A stretch of DNA of 64,000 bases from assembly GCF_004353845.1 (NCBI RefSeq), contig NZ_CP037864.1, forward strand, positions 620,001 through 684,000. Reading direction: 5' to 3'. The position numbers and the translations under genes are program-made. This DNA is from Citrobacter arsenatis. Lineage in GTDB: Bacteria; Pseudomonadota; Gammaproteobacteria; Enterobacterales; Enterobacteriaceae. Below are positions 42,607-51,674 of this stretch, piece after piece. Position 1 is the first letter of the stretch; every line of letters starts with the position of its first letter. The notes beneath the pieces are model-generated. The model worked only from the letters and a program-made list of their open reading frames with translations. It was not told the origin of the DNA and made no database searches.

Positions 42607-43794
42607 TTATACCCTTTTGGGGGAGGCGAAACGCTGTTTGTATAATTGTGTGAGACTGATAAGCGCCGCAATAAACAACGCGACCGCGCCGCACAACGTG
42701 GCGTTAACGATCGCCTGAGCGCCGCTTCCCAGCAGGCTGGTTAATAGCGGCCCGAGTATTTGCCCAATGCCGTAAGTCAGAGTGACCAGGCCCAGCAGAT
42801 TAATATTGCGCGGTACGCTAAGTTGACGGGCGAGCGGCATCACCAGCGAAGTGGTTCCCATAAACGTTGCGCCAAACCCCGCGCTGCTTATCACCAGCAG
42901 CGATAAGGAGTCACTGGCAAGCGTCATCACCACGCAGGCGCTTTGAATCAGCAAATTCGCCGTCAGGCATTGCAATACCCCCCAGCGTCGCGCGGCCCAT
43001 AGCCAGGCGAAACAACCCGGAATAATCGATATGCCGACCAGCGACCAGAGATGGGCAGTTAGCAGCGGCGAACCGGCGCTTTTCGCCATGAGCGGCAGGT
43101 AGGTGGCGACAATGATGTAGCCAAATCCGGCCAGCCCGTACAGCAGCGCCAGCAGCCACCAGGACATCGGCTGATGCGCCGTTTTTACCGGGACTGCAGC
43201 GGGAAGTGCGTGATCGCGAGAGGGCAGGAGTATAACCAGTAGCACAAAGAACAACGCCGAGGCCGCTGCCGCGCCCAGCCAGAGGGTATGCGATGACAAT
43301 GCAAAATGCAGACCGCTAATGACATATTCATTGCCCAGCAAAATGCCTGCGCCAACGCCGGAGAACAACGCCGCGATCACGAAGGGATGCCGGGTATGAT
43401 GCAGGACGATCATCGAACCAAAGATCATCATACCGGCGCTGGCGACGCCCGCCAGAAAACGGATCAACATCACCAGCGCGGGCTGCGTAACGCTTGCCAT
43501 CGCCAGAATCAACCCTGCGGTAGCGAGCGCGGACGTTAGCAACATCGGGCGTAAGCGTGAGGGAAGATGAAAGAGCCCGAAGGAGAAGAGCAGGCTTCCC
43601 GCCAGGTATCCGGCGTAGTTGGCGCTGGCAATCCAGGAAAGTTGGTCAAATGTGAACTGACCTTCCGACAGCAGCACCGGGAGCATTGGCGTATACAGAA
43701 AGCGTCCAATTCCCATGCCCAGCGTTAAGACCAGCATACCAAACAGCGCGACGCTGATGGCCTGACGATTTGAAGCTGGGCTTCCCTGGGACAT
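42607..43794 (-). CDS. yjiJ: Major facilitator transporter YjiJ
   Basis: The 395-residue MFS protein has 12 predicted segments and matches E. coli YjiJ (MGIGRFLYTPMLPV; YGLAGFGYIIVATYLPLMAK). The substrate is unknown. The start at 43794 (MSQGSPASNRQ) follows GAGAG; an ATG at 43806 is an alternative. Confidence 0.9.
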   Translation of the reverse strand: MSQGSPASNRQAISVALFGMLVLTLGMGIGRFLYTPMLPVLLSEGQFTFDQLSWIASANYAGYLAGSLLFSFGLFHLPSRLRPMLLTSALATAGLILAMASVTQPALVMLIRFLAGVASAGMMIFGSMIVLHHTRHPFVIAALFSGVGAGILLGNEYVISGLHFALSSHTLWLGAAAASALFFVLLVILLPSRDHALPAAVPVKTAHQPMSWWLLALLYGLAGFGYIIVATYLPLMAKSAGSPLLTAHLWSLVGISIIPGCFAWLWAARRWGVLQCLTANLLIQSACVVMTLASDSLSLLVISSAGFGATFMGTTSLVMPLARQLSVPRNINLLGLVTLTYGIGQILGPLLTSLLGSGAQAIVNATLCGAVALFIAALISLTQLYKQRFASPKRV

Positions 43795-43888
43795 ACGGAC
43801 TCTCATTTCACGCTGTTATCTGATAATTGTTATATTACATGTGTAAATGATAATGAAAAGTAAAATAAAACCAAGTCCTCTGGCACGT

Positions 43889-44140
43889 TCAGGAAGGGGG
43901 AAAAGTGGCAATGCAGCGCCAGTCTCCGTTTTCAAGACGGTAGATAGATTCGGTATGACCCGCAATTACCCACTCATTCTCCTCGCCAGCAACGCAGTCG
44001 ATGTAAATACACAGCCCGCAGCCACCGCGTAGCTCGCGGGGAATATCGGCCACCCGAAAGCACATACCCGCAGCCTGTAGCGCTTTACGCGTTTTGATGA
44101 CGCCGAGAGTAGTATGAAACAAGAACAGAGCTTCCTTCAC
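43889..44140 (-). CDS. DUF3343 small protein (putative Se/S carrier-like)
   Basis: This 83-residue protein has a conserved GGCGLCIYI motif with two cysteines and resembles DUF3343 proteins, often found beside 2-hydroxyacyl-CoA dehydratase or selenium genes. The start is GTG at 44140, overlapping the yjiL stop by the GTGA sequence, so it is translated from the yjiM-yjiL message. The role is unknown; metal or sulfur handling for the dehydratase activator is a plausible inference. Confidence 0.75.
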   Translation of the reverse strand: MKEALFLFHTTLGVIKTRKALQAAGMCFRVADIPRELRGGCGLCIYIDCVAGEENEWVIAGHTESIYRLENGDWRCIATFPPS

Positions 44141-44904
44141 TCACGTTTCCCCTGACGTTGACCAATTAACGCGGCCCCAATCGCTCCGGCAAACTGCGCG
44201 TCGGGATGCGTGTGCACGGGAATACCCACGTGGCCTTCAAGCATACGAGCGAAGGCGTGACAGTGGCTTACTCCCCCGGTAAATAATAGTGGAGCTTGCC
44301 CTGAAAGCCGCCCGATGAAGTTTGCGCTGCGTCTGGCCATCGCGTTGATTACGCCAGCTAAAATTGCCTCCGGCGCGACACCCGCAGAGCGCAGGCTGAT
44401 GACCTCAGACTCGGCAAAAACCGTACACATGCTGGTGATGGCATGTGGTTCGATGCCAGCGGTAATCGCATCCAACTGCTCTACGCTGGCACCGAGCGTG
44501 CGTGAGATGACTTCCAGAAATCGTCCGGTCCCTGCCGCACATTTGTCGTTCATCAAGAAATCGCTGAGGTTGCCATCGTCATCTAACTGGATGACTTTAC
44601 TGTCCTGACCGCCGATATCAATCACTGTGCGGGTACCGGGAGCCAGCAAGCGTGCCCCCAGCCCGTGGCAGGAAATTTCAGTGACCTGTTTGTCGGCATA
44701 ATCCACGAGCTGCCGTCCGTAACCGGTGAGGGTTAAAAATGGTCTATCGTCCAGCCCCGCCTGCAGCGTGTCCCATGCCTGCGCGATCGCTTCGGCAGGG
44801 CGAAATGGCGTTGGGCAGAGGAAGCGACGTTTGATGACGTTGCTTTCCAGCAAAATACCTTTAGTCGCCGTGGATCCGGAATCGATCCCTATTGAGTATG
44901 CCAT
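44137..44904 (-). CDS. yjiL: YjiL, 2-hydroxyacyl-CoA dehydratase activator-like ATPase
   Basis: The 255-residue ASKHA-fold protein of the HgdC/BadF family opens MAYSIGIDSGSTATKG. The cluster cysteines are visible in NDKCAAGTGRFLE and TSMCTVFAESE. In the family a dimer holds one 4Fe-4S cluster and uses ATP to pass an electron to the dehydratase. It is encoded nine bases after yjiM. Confidence 0.9.
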   Translation of the reverse strand: MAYSIGIDSGSTATKGILLESNVIKRRFLCPTPFRPAEAIAQAWDTLQAGLDDRPFLTLTGYGRQLVDYADKQVTEISCHGLGARLLAPGTRTVIDIGGQDSKVIQLDDDGNLSDFLMNDKCAAGTGRFLEVISRTLGASVEQLDAITAGIEPHAITSMCTVFAESEVISLRSAGVAPEAILAGVINAMARRSANFIGRLSGQAPLLFTGGVSHCHAFARMLEGHVGIPVHTHPDAQFAGAIGAALIGQRQGKRE

Positions 44905-44913
44905 CCCTGTTCC

Positions 44914-46065
44914 TCACAACATTTCAATGAAGGCGGCGACACGGGTGCTAAGCTGGCCGATATCCGCGCTGGAGTAGTCGGTTTCAATAGCGATGTAAGG
45001 AATGTTGTGCTGTTGGCGGACGTGGCGTTTGATGGCGAGTGATTCAACGGCGTAAGTGTGGCAAGCCTGTAAAATGACATCGACGACGCCGTCAGCCTGG
45101 TATTCTTTAACCATTTGGCTGAGCATTTTCAGGCGTTGATCGTTAGGGGAAATACAAGAGCAGCCGATGGCGAGGTATTTATCGGTCAGTGCGTCGTAGA
45201 CGTCGCCCGTTTCCGCCACGCACTGCTCAGTGGCTTTCGCGCCGGTGCAGTTTTCATAACCCACCACCCAACCGCCGTTTTCTTCAATGGCACGAACCAC
45301 TTTTTCTGCCGCGCCGCCGATGGGGCAGCCGGTTATCAGTATGCGTGGACGCGACGCCAGACGTTTCCCGGCCTGCCATTCCTGATGTACCCGCTCGGCC
45401 ATGCTATTAAGCTCGTCGATCAGTGCTTCTTTGTCAAAGCGGAAGGTTGCACCGTAGACGACTTTTAGAATGTCACTGCCGCTGAGTGCGGGGGGATTGA
45501 GTTGGCCAACGCGGTAAAAACTCGCCAGTGCACGACGTTCCTGATTTTTTAGAATGATGGCTTCACGTAGCGCGGCTTCGGTAATCGGGGTGCCAAAACG
45601 GGCTTCGACAGCTTGCTGCAGACGCAGGATCTCGGCTTTCCACAGCGCCCGCGAAGCCGCATCACTGGCACTGTTGGGCAGTTGCATCACATGTACCGCT
45701 TTAAATTCAGCCATGTACTCGTACATCTTCTTTTTACCATCGCAGGTGGTTTCGCCCACCACCAGGTCAGAGAAGTAGAAGTACGGACATTTATCAGTTT
45801 TACCAAACCCGTAGCTGCTTTTGATCAGCGGACACAGGTTACGCGGCAGATCTTTTTCTGCTTCTTCAATGGTTTCATCAGAGGTTGAGCATAGCGAAAC
45901 GACGACCGCGCCTGCCGCCATCGCTATCTCCTGCGGCATAAAGGTGCAATAGGTCCCAACGAGCGGGATACCCTGCTCTTTAAGATCCATTACGGTGAGA
46001 AAACCTTTCTGACGGGCGTCGGAGAATTGATTAAAAATGGCGGGTAAATCGGTGATTAGCGACAT
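44914..46065 (-). CDS. yjiM: YjiM, 2-hydroxyacyl-CoA dehydratase subunit-like protein
   Basis: The 383-residue protein of the HgdB/FldC family has conserved cysteine regions (CPLIKSSYGFGKTDKCPYF and ILQACHTYAVES). These enzymes perform radical reductive dehydration or dearomatisation with an iron-sulfur cluster. The E. coli homologue has no proven reaction. The start at 46065 (MSLITDLPAIFNQF) follows GGAAGG and gives the E. coli length. Only one dehydratase-type subunit is present. Confidence 0.9.
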   Translation of the reverse strand: MSLITDLPAIFNQFSDARQKGFLTVMDLKEQGIPLVGTYCTFMPQEIAMAAGAVVVSLCSTSDETIEEAEKDLPRNLCPLIKSSYGFGKTDKCPYFYFSDLVVGETTCDGKKKMYEYMAEFKAVHVMQLPNSASDAASRALWKAEILRLQQAVEARFGTPITEAALREAIILKNQERRALASFYRVGQLNPPALSGSDILKVVYGATFRFDKEALIDELNSMAERVHQEWQAGKRLASRPRILITGCPIGGAAEKVVRAIEENGGWVVGYENCTGAKATEQCVAETGDVYDALTDKYLAIGCSCISPNDQRLKMLSQMVKEYQADGVVDVILQACHTYAVESLAIKRHVRQQHNIPYIAIETDYSSADIGQLSTRVAAFIEML

Positions 46066-46160
46066 GATTTTCCTTCCCCGTAACACGGGAGACAGTAAAA
46101 AGACGTCGCATTATAACCCTGCAATTTATCTGGCTTTATTGATGTGCAACAATTGTGCGC

Positions 46161-46625
46161 TTACAGATTACGACTGTAGACCCGTGAGACTTCCCCCCAC
46201 GGATGATAGCCCGGCCCGTCAAAATAAAATCCCGCTTTCTCATATAAACCTTCCAGGTCAGTACACAAATGGAGCTGCATAAAGCCTAACTGTTTAGCCT
46301 GTTGCGCAATATGTTCAATCAGGCGAAATGCCAGACCGTGACCACGATAGCGAGGATCGACATAGAGCGCGCATAGCCACGGCCACAGTTCGCCGCGACT
46401 GATAAAATCATTAGTGATTAATCCGGCGCAGCCAACAATGCTGTCGCCGTCCTGCAGCCAGTACCACTGCGGTAGCGGGTTCTTTGCGCCAATACAACGA
46501 TGCAGTGCATCCTCGTAAACTCTCATGGAGTCTTCCGAGGCCCATTGTTGCTGAAAGTAAGCGGTGACCTCGTGCAGTTTTTCCGGCGTCATGCGCAGGG
46601 AAAAAATGCGGATGTTCATTGTCAT
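46161..46625 (-). CDS. GNAT-family N-acetyltransferase
   Basis: The 154-residue protein has the acetyl-CoA-binding motif A as ALYVDPRYRGHGLAFRLIEH (near residues 90-109) and a C-terminal YEKAGF motif. The substrate is unknown. The start at 46625 follows AGGAG; it lies 13 bases after yjiN, so both are probably co-transcribed. Confidence 0.85.
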   Translation of the reverse strand: MTMNIRIFSLRMTPEKLHEVTAYFQQQWASEDSMRVYEDALHRCIGAKNPLPQWYWLQDGDSIVGCAGLITNDFISRGELWPWLCALYVDPRYRGHGLAFRLIEHIAQQAKQLGFMQLHLCTDLEGLYEKAGFYFDGPGYHPWGEVSRVYSRNL

Positions 46626-46638
46626 TGAATTTTTCTCC

Positions 46639-47919
46639 TTAAAAATTCACCAGCGTCAGCAGGGAAGGAATTTGCGACAACAGGTATAGCACCAGCCCAA
46701 TAAAACCGCCGACTAACGTGCCGTTGACGCGGATAAACTGCAAATCTTTACCGATGTTCAGCTCAATTTGCTGCGACATATCGCGCGCATCCCAGCTTTT
46801 CACCGTGTCGCTAATGTGGCGCGTCAGGAAGGTGGCGAACTCTGGCGCTACTTTATGTGCGGCCTGCTCCAGGTGTCCGTTCAGTGAGGCGCGCAGGGCG
46901 CTGTCGGCAACCAGCGTTTCGCCGAACCACTGCCCGGCGCTGGCAATGCGCTGCTTCACGCGTGAATCGTCGGCGTTAATATCGGTTTTCACCCACTGGC
47001 GCAGGTCTGCCCATAGTTCGCCAAGATAACGGTTGAAGGCTTCGTCTCCCTTCAGATAGCTTTTCATGCTTTCGGCCCGCACGGCCATCTCCGGATCGTG
47101 TTTGAGCTTATCGATGAGCTTAAACGTAGCGCGATCGAAGGCGTGGCGGATCTGATGCGCCCGATCGTGGCTGATGTCATCCAGCAAGGAGTTAACGGCA
47201 TCAGACACCAGTTCGGCGCTGTGCTCGCCCAGCCATTCGGTCGGCAGGATCTTCGCTTTCAGCGGATGTTCGGTTTCCAGCCAGTGCACGACCTGTCTGG
47301 CGATAAACGCCCGCGAGCTGTCGCGCTGGAGCAGGGCGATCAGTTGGGCGATCAGCGTGTCGAGTAGCACCTGATGGCGATTGTTTTTGGTCATGCTTTC
47401 CAGCATCAGCGCGCTGGTACCGGAGAGATCAACCTTGTCGATGGCCTTGTGCACCGCCCGCTTGATCAGCCGCTGAATGCGCGCGTCGTCGGTCAGTTCG
47501 AGAAAACCGCTCATAATTTGCAGCAGATGCTGGCCGATGCGCTGGGCGTTTTCCGGCTGACTGAACCAGTTACCGATCAACAACGCCGGTTCATGGCGGC
47601 GGATCAACGCGACCAGCGACTGGGTGTCGAGAAATTTTTCCTGCACAAACTGCCCGAGGTTTTCGCCGATCCTGTCCTTATTACGCGGGATAATTGCCGT
47701 ATGTTGCGAGATAAACGGGATCGGCACCCGACGAAAAAGCGCCACCACGGCGAACCAGTCCGCCAGCGCGCCGACCATCGCCGCTTCGGCGATCGCTTTG
47801 ATCCCCAGCACCCAGAAGTTAGGCGGCAGAAACAGCGTGATGACGAAGGTCGCGGCGGCAATCAGCAGCAATGAGAGCGCCAGCCGCTTGGCGCGTTTGA
47901 GTTCAGCAATTTTATTCAT
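46639..47919 (-). CDS. yjiN: YjiN, DUF445 inner-membrane protein
   Basis: This 426-residue protein matches E. coli YjiN. It has two N-terminal hydrophobic segments, with ADWFAVVALFRRVPIPF between them, a long helical soluble region, and a C-terminal membrane helix (VGGFIGLVLYLLSQIPSLL). Its function is not established. Confidence 0.92.
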   Translation of the reverse strand: MNKIAELKRAKRLALSLLLIAAATFVITLFLPPNFWVLGIKAIAEAAMVGALADWFAVVALFRRVPIPFISQHTAIIPRNKDRIGENLGQFVQEKFLDTQSLVALIRRHEPALLIGNWFSQPENAQRIGQHLLQIMSGFLELTDDARIQRLIKRAVHKAIDKVDLSGTSALMLESMTKNNRHQVLLDTLIAQLIALLQRDSSRAFIARQVVHWLETEHPLKAKILPTEWLGEHSAELVSDAVNSLLDDISHDRAHQIRHAFDRATFKLIDKLKHDPEMAVRAESMKSYLKGDEAFNRYLGELWADLRQWVKTDINADDSRVKQRIASAGQWFGETLVADSALRASLNGHLEQAAHKVAPEFATFLTRHISDTVKSWDARDMSQQIELNIGKDLQFIRVNGTLVGGFIGLVLYLLSQIPSLLTLVNF

Positions 47920-47994
47920 AGGCTTAAGGATAGAGCCAGACGGGGGGATCGCGCAAAAAATGTGGAGCGCCTCCCATTTTCAGATGGGCTGGGC

Positions 47995-48921
47995 TTACTC
48001 CGGGATCCAGTTGTCCCAGGCGGGCAAGGGGCCGAGTTCCGCCACCAGAAAATCGATAAACGATCGCACCTTCGGGTTGCTGTACTTGCTGGGAAAGTAC
48101 AGCGCATACAGGGCGTGAGTTTCGCAGGTAATGGTGCCGTCGAGCATCAGCGGCGTTATCTCCTCTTTTTGAATATGATCGCCAATCAGATAGGTGGGCA
48201 AATATGCCACCCCCTGATCTTCTAACACCGACTTCAGCAACACCAGGCTGCTGTTGGCCTGGATCGGCATATGCAGTTTTAACTGGTGCAAACGATCCTG
48301 TTCATCTGCCACCTTCAGTACCGGCGTAAGGCCCGGGTATACCAGACAATCATGATTGACCAGATCGCTTCGACGCTGGGGCATGCCTTTTTTGGCAAGG
48401 TAGCCGGGCGAGGCGCAGTATGCCCAGCGAACAGGCACCAGCTTGCGCATCGCATAGTTTTGCGGCGGCGCGGTGGAGATGCGCAGAGCGATGTCGAAAT
48501 CCGTTTCGTTCAGATTCACGAAGTTATCGTTGAGATCGATATACAGATTCACATCTGGGAACTGGGAGCGATATTTATCCACCAGGTTCACCAGTCGGGA
48601 ATAACCAAACGCAATTGAGCAGGTTATGCGTAATTCACCCTGCGGGCTGTGGTAATAACCGGAAGTGGTATTCAGCGTTTCATCGAATTCTTTCAAAAGC
48701 TTATTAGCACGGTTGAAGAGATATTGCCCGGCGTCGGTCAGGGTAATACTGCGAGTAGTACGTTTAATTAATGTCGTGCCCAGCGTGTCTTCCATCGCGG
48801 CCAGGCTTTTGCTGACCGCAGAAGGCGATACGTTGAGCTGCGCCGCGGCTTCTGACAATCCCCCGCAGTCGACGATTTTAGTAAAAAACTCCAGATGCTT
48901 GAGTGAAATCGGCGTACTCAT
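47995..48921 (-). CDS. LysR-family regulator
   Basis: The 308-residue LysR protein has an N-terminal winged helix (GGLSEAAAQLNVSPSAVSKSL, near residues 20-40) and a C-terminal effector domain. It is divergent from a dicarboxylate/amino-acid transporter and MetC-like gene across 219 bases, the usual arrangement for a local activator. The start at 48921 follows AAGGAAACT. Confidence 0.9.
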   Translation of the reverse strand: MSTPISLKHLEFFTKIVDCGGLSEAAAQLNVSPSAVSKSLAAMEDTLGTTLIKRTTRSITLTDAGQYLFNRANKLLKEFDETLNTTSGYYHSPQGELRITCSIAFGYSRLVNLVDKYRSQFPDVNLYIDLNDNFVNLNETDFDIALRISTAPPQNYAMRKLVPVRWAYCASPGYLAKKGMPQRRSDLVNHDCLVYPGLTPVLKVADEQDRLHQLKLHMPIQANSSLVLLKSVLEDQGVAYLPTYLIGDHIQKEEITPLMLDGTITCETHALYALYFPSKYSNPKVRSFIDFLVAELGPLPAWDNWIPE

Positions 48922-49140
48922 AGTTTCCTTTTATTCACAAGTGATTTGCAAAAACGGTACGAATAGGCCGTTACATTCGCCTTTTAAACATGCAACTATT
49001 GAATCACAGGAAACAACTTGCTGGCAAAATGAAAAAATAACAACTTAGGTGAGTTACGTCACAAAATAAAAGGAGGCGAAACGGAAACTCATCACATTGT
49101 GAATTTAATCTCATTAATTATTATTCTAAAGGTACCGATT

Positions 49141-50373
49141 ATGTGGTCACGACTCGAACCCTACAGATCGTCGATTATTTTATTAGTTGCTCTGGTGATT
49201 GGCGGCTTATTAGGTATTTATGCCCCGTCGTTTGCAAGTAAACTCCAGCCAATAGGTCAGATATTCCTGAACCTGTTATTTATGATTATTGTGCCGCTGG
49301 TGGGGATCAGCGTCATGTCGTCGATCGCCAGTATGACCGACCTGAAAAGGTTGGGGCGCATTATGGCGATTATCTTTATTGTTTCGATCGCCATGGCCTT
49401 TATTCCGGCAGCCGGGATCGTCGCGCTGGCGCTATGGTATAACCCGGCGCAGGGCGTCACTATCGATCTCTCGCAGTCGGTGCAGGCGGGCAGCGGCAAG
49501 ATGGATTTTGTCAGTATGATCACCACCAGCGATTTTATCGGACTGTTTTCGAAGTCCAATATTCTGGCGCTGATCGTAATGGCGATCATCGCCGGTGTGG
49601 CGATTGGCCAGTCGGATCAGGCTGGTAAACGCATTGCGTCTCTGCTGGAAGACGCCAATACCGTGATCATGAAGATCGTCTCGATCATTATGAAGGTCGC
49701 GCCGATTGGTCTGGGCTGCTACTTCGCCGCCACCATGGCCAGTCAGGACTCTGCACTACTGTTAACCTTTGCCCGCGCCATCGGCCTGTTTATGGTTGCC
49801 ACGCTGGTCTACTTTGTCTTTGGCTCGATTCTCTATTCATATATTGGCGGCGGTATTCCGGCGGTCAAAGCCTTCTGGCGTAACGCGATTGAACCCTCCG
49901 CGACCGCGCTGGGAACCTGCTCTTCGCTGGGGACGCTGCCGGTAACGCTGCGTGCCGGTAAGGCGATGGGGATTAACCCGGAAATCGTCGATGTCTCCAT
50001 TCCGCTGCTGGTTAACCTGAACAAAGGCGGCGTGGCGATGATTGCCGCGCTAAAAATAGTCTTTATCTATTCCGTGCTGGGCATGGAGTTCACCACCGAG
50101 ACCTTTTTCCTGACGATGCTGATTGCGGTGCTCTCTGCCATTATCGTGGGCGGCGTTCCGGGCGGGGCGTTTCTCGGTGAAATCTTTATCGTCACCACGC
50201 TGGGCCTGCCGATGGAAGCGATCCCAATGCTGGTGGTGCTGGGCACAATTACCGATGCGCCGGCCACACTGATTAACGTTATCCACGATTTGAATGCGGC
50301 GCAGATTGTTGAACGGTTCGCTGGAAAAAAGCAGACCAACACTGAAATAAACTCTACTGCTGCGGTGGTATAG
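49141..50373 (+). CDS. Dicarboxylate/amino-acid:cation symporter (DAACS family)
   Basis: This 410-residue membrane protein has the GltP/DctA-type fold. Recognisable are the HP1 serine-like region TALGTCSSLGTLPVTL, the PLLVNLNKGG segment and DAPATLINVIHD near the C-terminus. The substrate is unknown; its 30-base proximity to a cystathionine/cystine lyase gene suggests a sulfur amino acid or related compound. The start at 49141 (MWSRLEPYRSS) follows AAAGGT; an in-frame GTG at 49099 is less likely. Confidence 0.85.
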   Translation: MWSRLEPYRSSIILLVALVIGGLLGIYAPSFASKLQPIGQIFLNLLFMIIVPLVGISVMSSIASMTDLKRLGRIMAIIFIVSIAMAFIPAAGIVALALWYNPAQGVTIDLSQSVQAGSGKMDFVSMITTSDFIGLFSKSNILALIVMAIIAGVAIGQSDQAGKRIASLLEDANTVIMKIVSIIMKVAPIGLGCYFAATMASQDSALLLTFARAIGLFMVATLVYFVFGSILYSYIGGGIPAVKAFWRNAIEPSATALGTCSSLGTLPVTLRAGKAMGINPEIVDVSIPLLVNLNKGGVAMIAALKIVFIYSVLGMEFTTETFFLTMLIAVLSAIIVGGVPGGAFLGEIFIVTTLGLPMEAIPMLVVLGTITDAPATLINVIHDLNAAQIVERFAGKKQTNTEINSTAAVV

Positions 50374-50403
50374 GTTTCACACGGATTAAGAACAGGAGAT
50401 GTT

Positions 50404-51594
50404 ATGAAAGACGCAATGAAGCTTGAGACGCACCTGGTTGTTGCTGGTCGTGACAAACGCTACACCCAGGGCGCGGTGAATCCGGTTATCCAACGCGCCT
50501 CTTCGCTGGTGTTTGATACCGTGAAGGACAAGAAATTTGCCACCGCCAATCGCGCGAACGGCGAGCTGTTTTACGGTCGTCGCGGAACCTACACCCACTT
50601 TGCCTTTCAGAAGGCAATGAGCGAGCTGGAAGGCGGCGTTGGTTGCGCGTTGTACCCGTGCGGTGCAGCGGCGGTGACCAATGCGATTCTGGCGTTTGTT
50701 CAGGGTGGCGATCATATTCTGATGACGGGCGCGGCCTACGAGCCAACTCAGGATTTTTGCAATAAGATCCTGAGCAAATTTAACGTGGAAACCACGTATT
50801 ACGATCCGCTGATCGGCGCGGGTATCGTCGATCTTCTGCGTCCCGAAACGAAGGTCGTATTCCTCGAGTCGCCGAGTTCGATAACCATGGAAGTCCAGGA
50901 TGTACCGGGGATGGTGAAGGCTATCCGCGCGGTGAATCCGGATATTGTCATTATGATCGACAACACCTGGGCGGCGGGCGTGCTGTTCAAAGCGCTGGAT
51001 TATGGCGTGGATATTTCCATTCAGGCGGGAACGAAGTACACCATCGGTCATTCGGACGGCATGCTGGGTACGGCGGTGTCGAACGCCCGGTGTTGGGATC
51101 GCCTGCGCGAAAACTCCTATTTGATGGGGCAAACGCTGGATGCCGATACGGCCTACAACGGCAGCCGTGGATTGCGCACTCTGGCGGTACGTCTTAAGCA
51201 GCATCAGGAGAGCAGCATCCATATTGCCCGCTGGCTGTCGGCAAGGCCGGAAGTGGCGCGGGTGAATCATCCTGCTTTACCGGAATGTCCGGGCCACGAG
51301 TATTTTCAGCGTGACTTTACCGGAAGCTCTGGCCTGTTCTCGTTTGTGCTGAAACAGAGACTGACCGACGAACAGATGGCGAATTTTCTCGATAACTTCT
51401 CGCTGTTCCATATGGCCTATTCGTGGGGTGGATTTGAGTCACTCATTCTGGCGAATCAGCCGGAAGAGCTGAACAGCATTCGCCCGGCAGGAGAGGTGGA
51501 TTTTAGCGGTACGCTGGTCAGAGTGCATATTGGCCTCGAGGATATCGACGACCTGATTGCCGATCTGGACGCGGGATTTGCCCGCATTGCGTAA
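50404..51594 (+). CDS. Cystathionine beta-lyase paralogue (MetC-like)
   Basis: The 396-residue Cys/Met-metabolism PLP enzyme is alignable with E. coli MetC over its length but clearly diverged. PLP-binding Lys211 is in QAGTKYTIGHSD; RANGELFYGRRGT and YSWGGFESLI are conserved. Expected reaction: beta-elimination on cystathionine or cystine giving pyruvate and ammonia. It follows the transporter after 30 bases. The canonical metC is elsewhere in related genomes, so this is probably a second lyase with a degradative role. Confidence 0.85.
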   Translation: MKDAMKLETHLVVAGRDKRYTQGAVNPVIQRASSLVFDTVKDKKFATANRANGELFYGRRGTYTHFAFQKAMSELEGGVGCALYPCGAAAVTNAILAFVQGGDHILMTGAAYEPTQDFCNKILSKFNVETTYYDPLIGAGIVDLLRPETKVVFLESPSSITMEVQDVPGMVKAIRAVNPDIVIMIDNTWAAGVLFKALDYGVDISIQAGTKYTIGHSDGMLGTAVSNARCWDRLRENSYLMGQTLDADTAYNGSRGLRTLAVRLKQHQESSIHIARWLSARPEVARVNHPALPECPGHEYFQRDFTGSSGLFSFVLKQRLTDEQMANFLDNFSLFHMAYSWGGFESLILANQPEELNSIRPAGEVDFSGTLVRVHIGLEDIDDLIADLDAGFARIA

Positions 51595-51606
51595 GGTGAT
51601 GTGATC

Positions 51607-51668
51607 GTAGCCGGATGTGGCGCAAGCGCCTTATCCGGCCTACTACAACTCTGCAGGCCGGATAATCG
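51607..51668. repeat. REP sequences between the MetC-like gene and mdtM
   Basis: GTAGCCGGATGTGGCGCAAG ... CCTTATCCGGCCTAC (51607-51643) is one complete REP and GCAGGCCGGATAA (51653 on) a partial second. They sit between convergent genes. Confidence 0.85.
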
Positions 51669-51674
51669 GGCAGG

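Noticed and set aside
50386..51270. 294-codon minus-strand open frame
   Set aside because: Antisense to the MetC-like gene with no ribosome site or family features.
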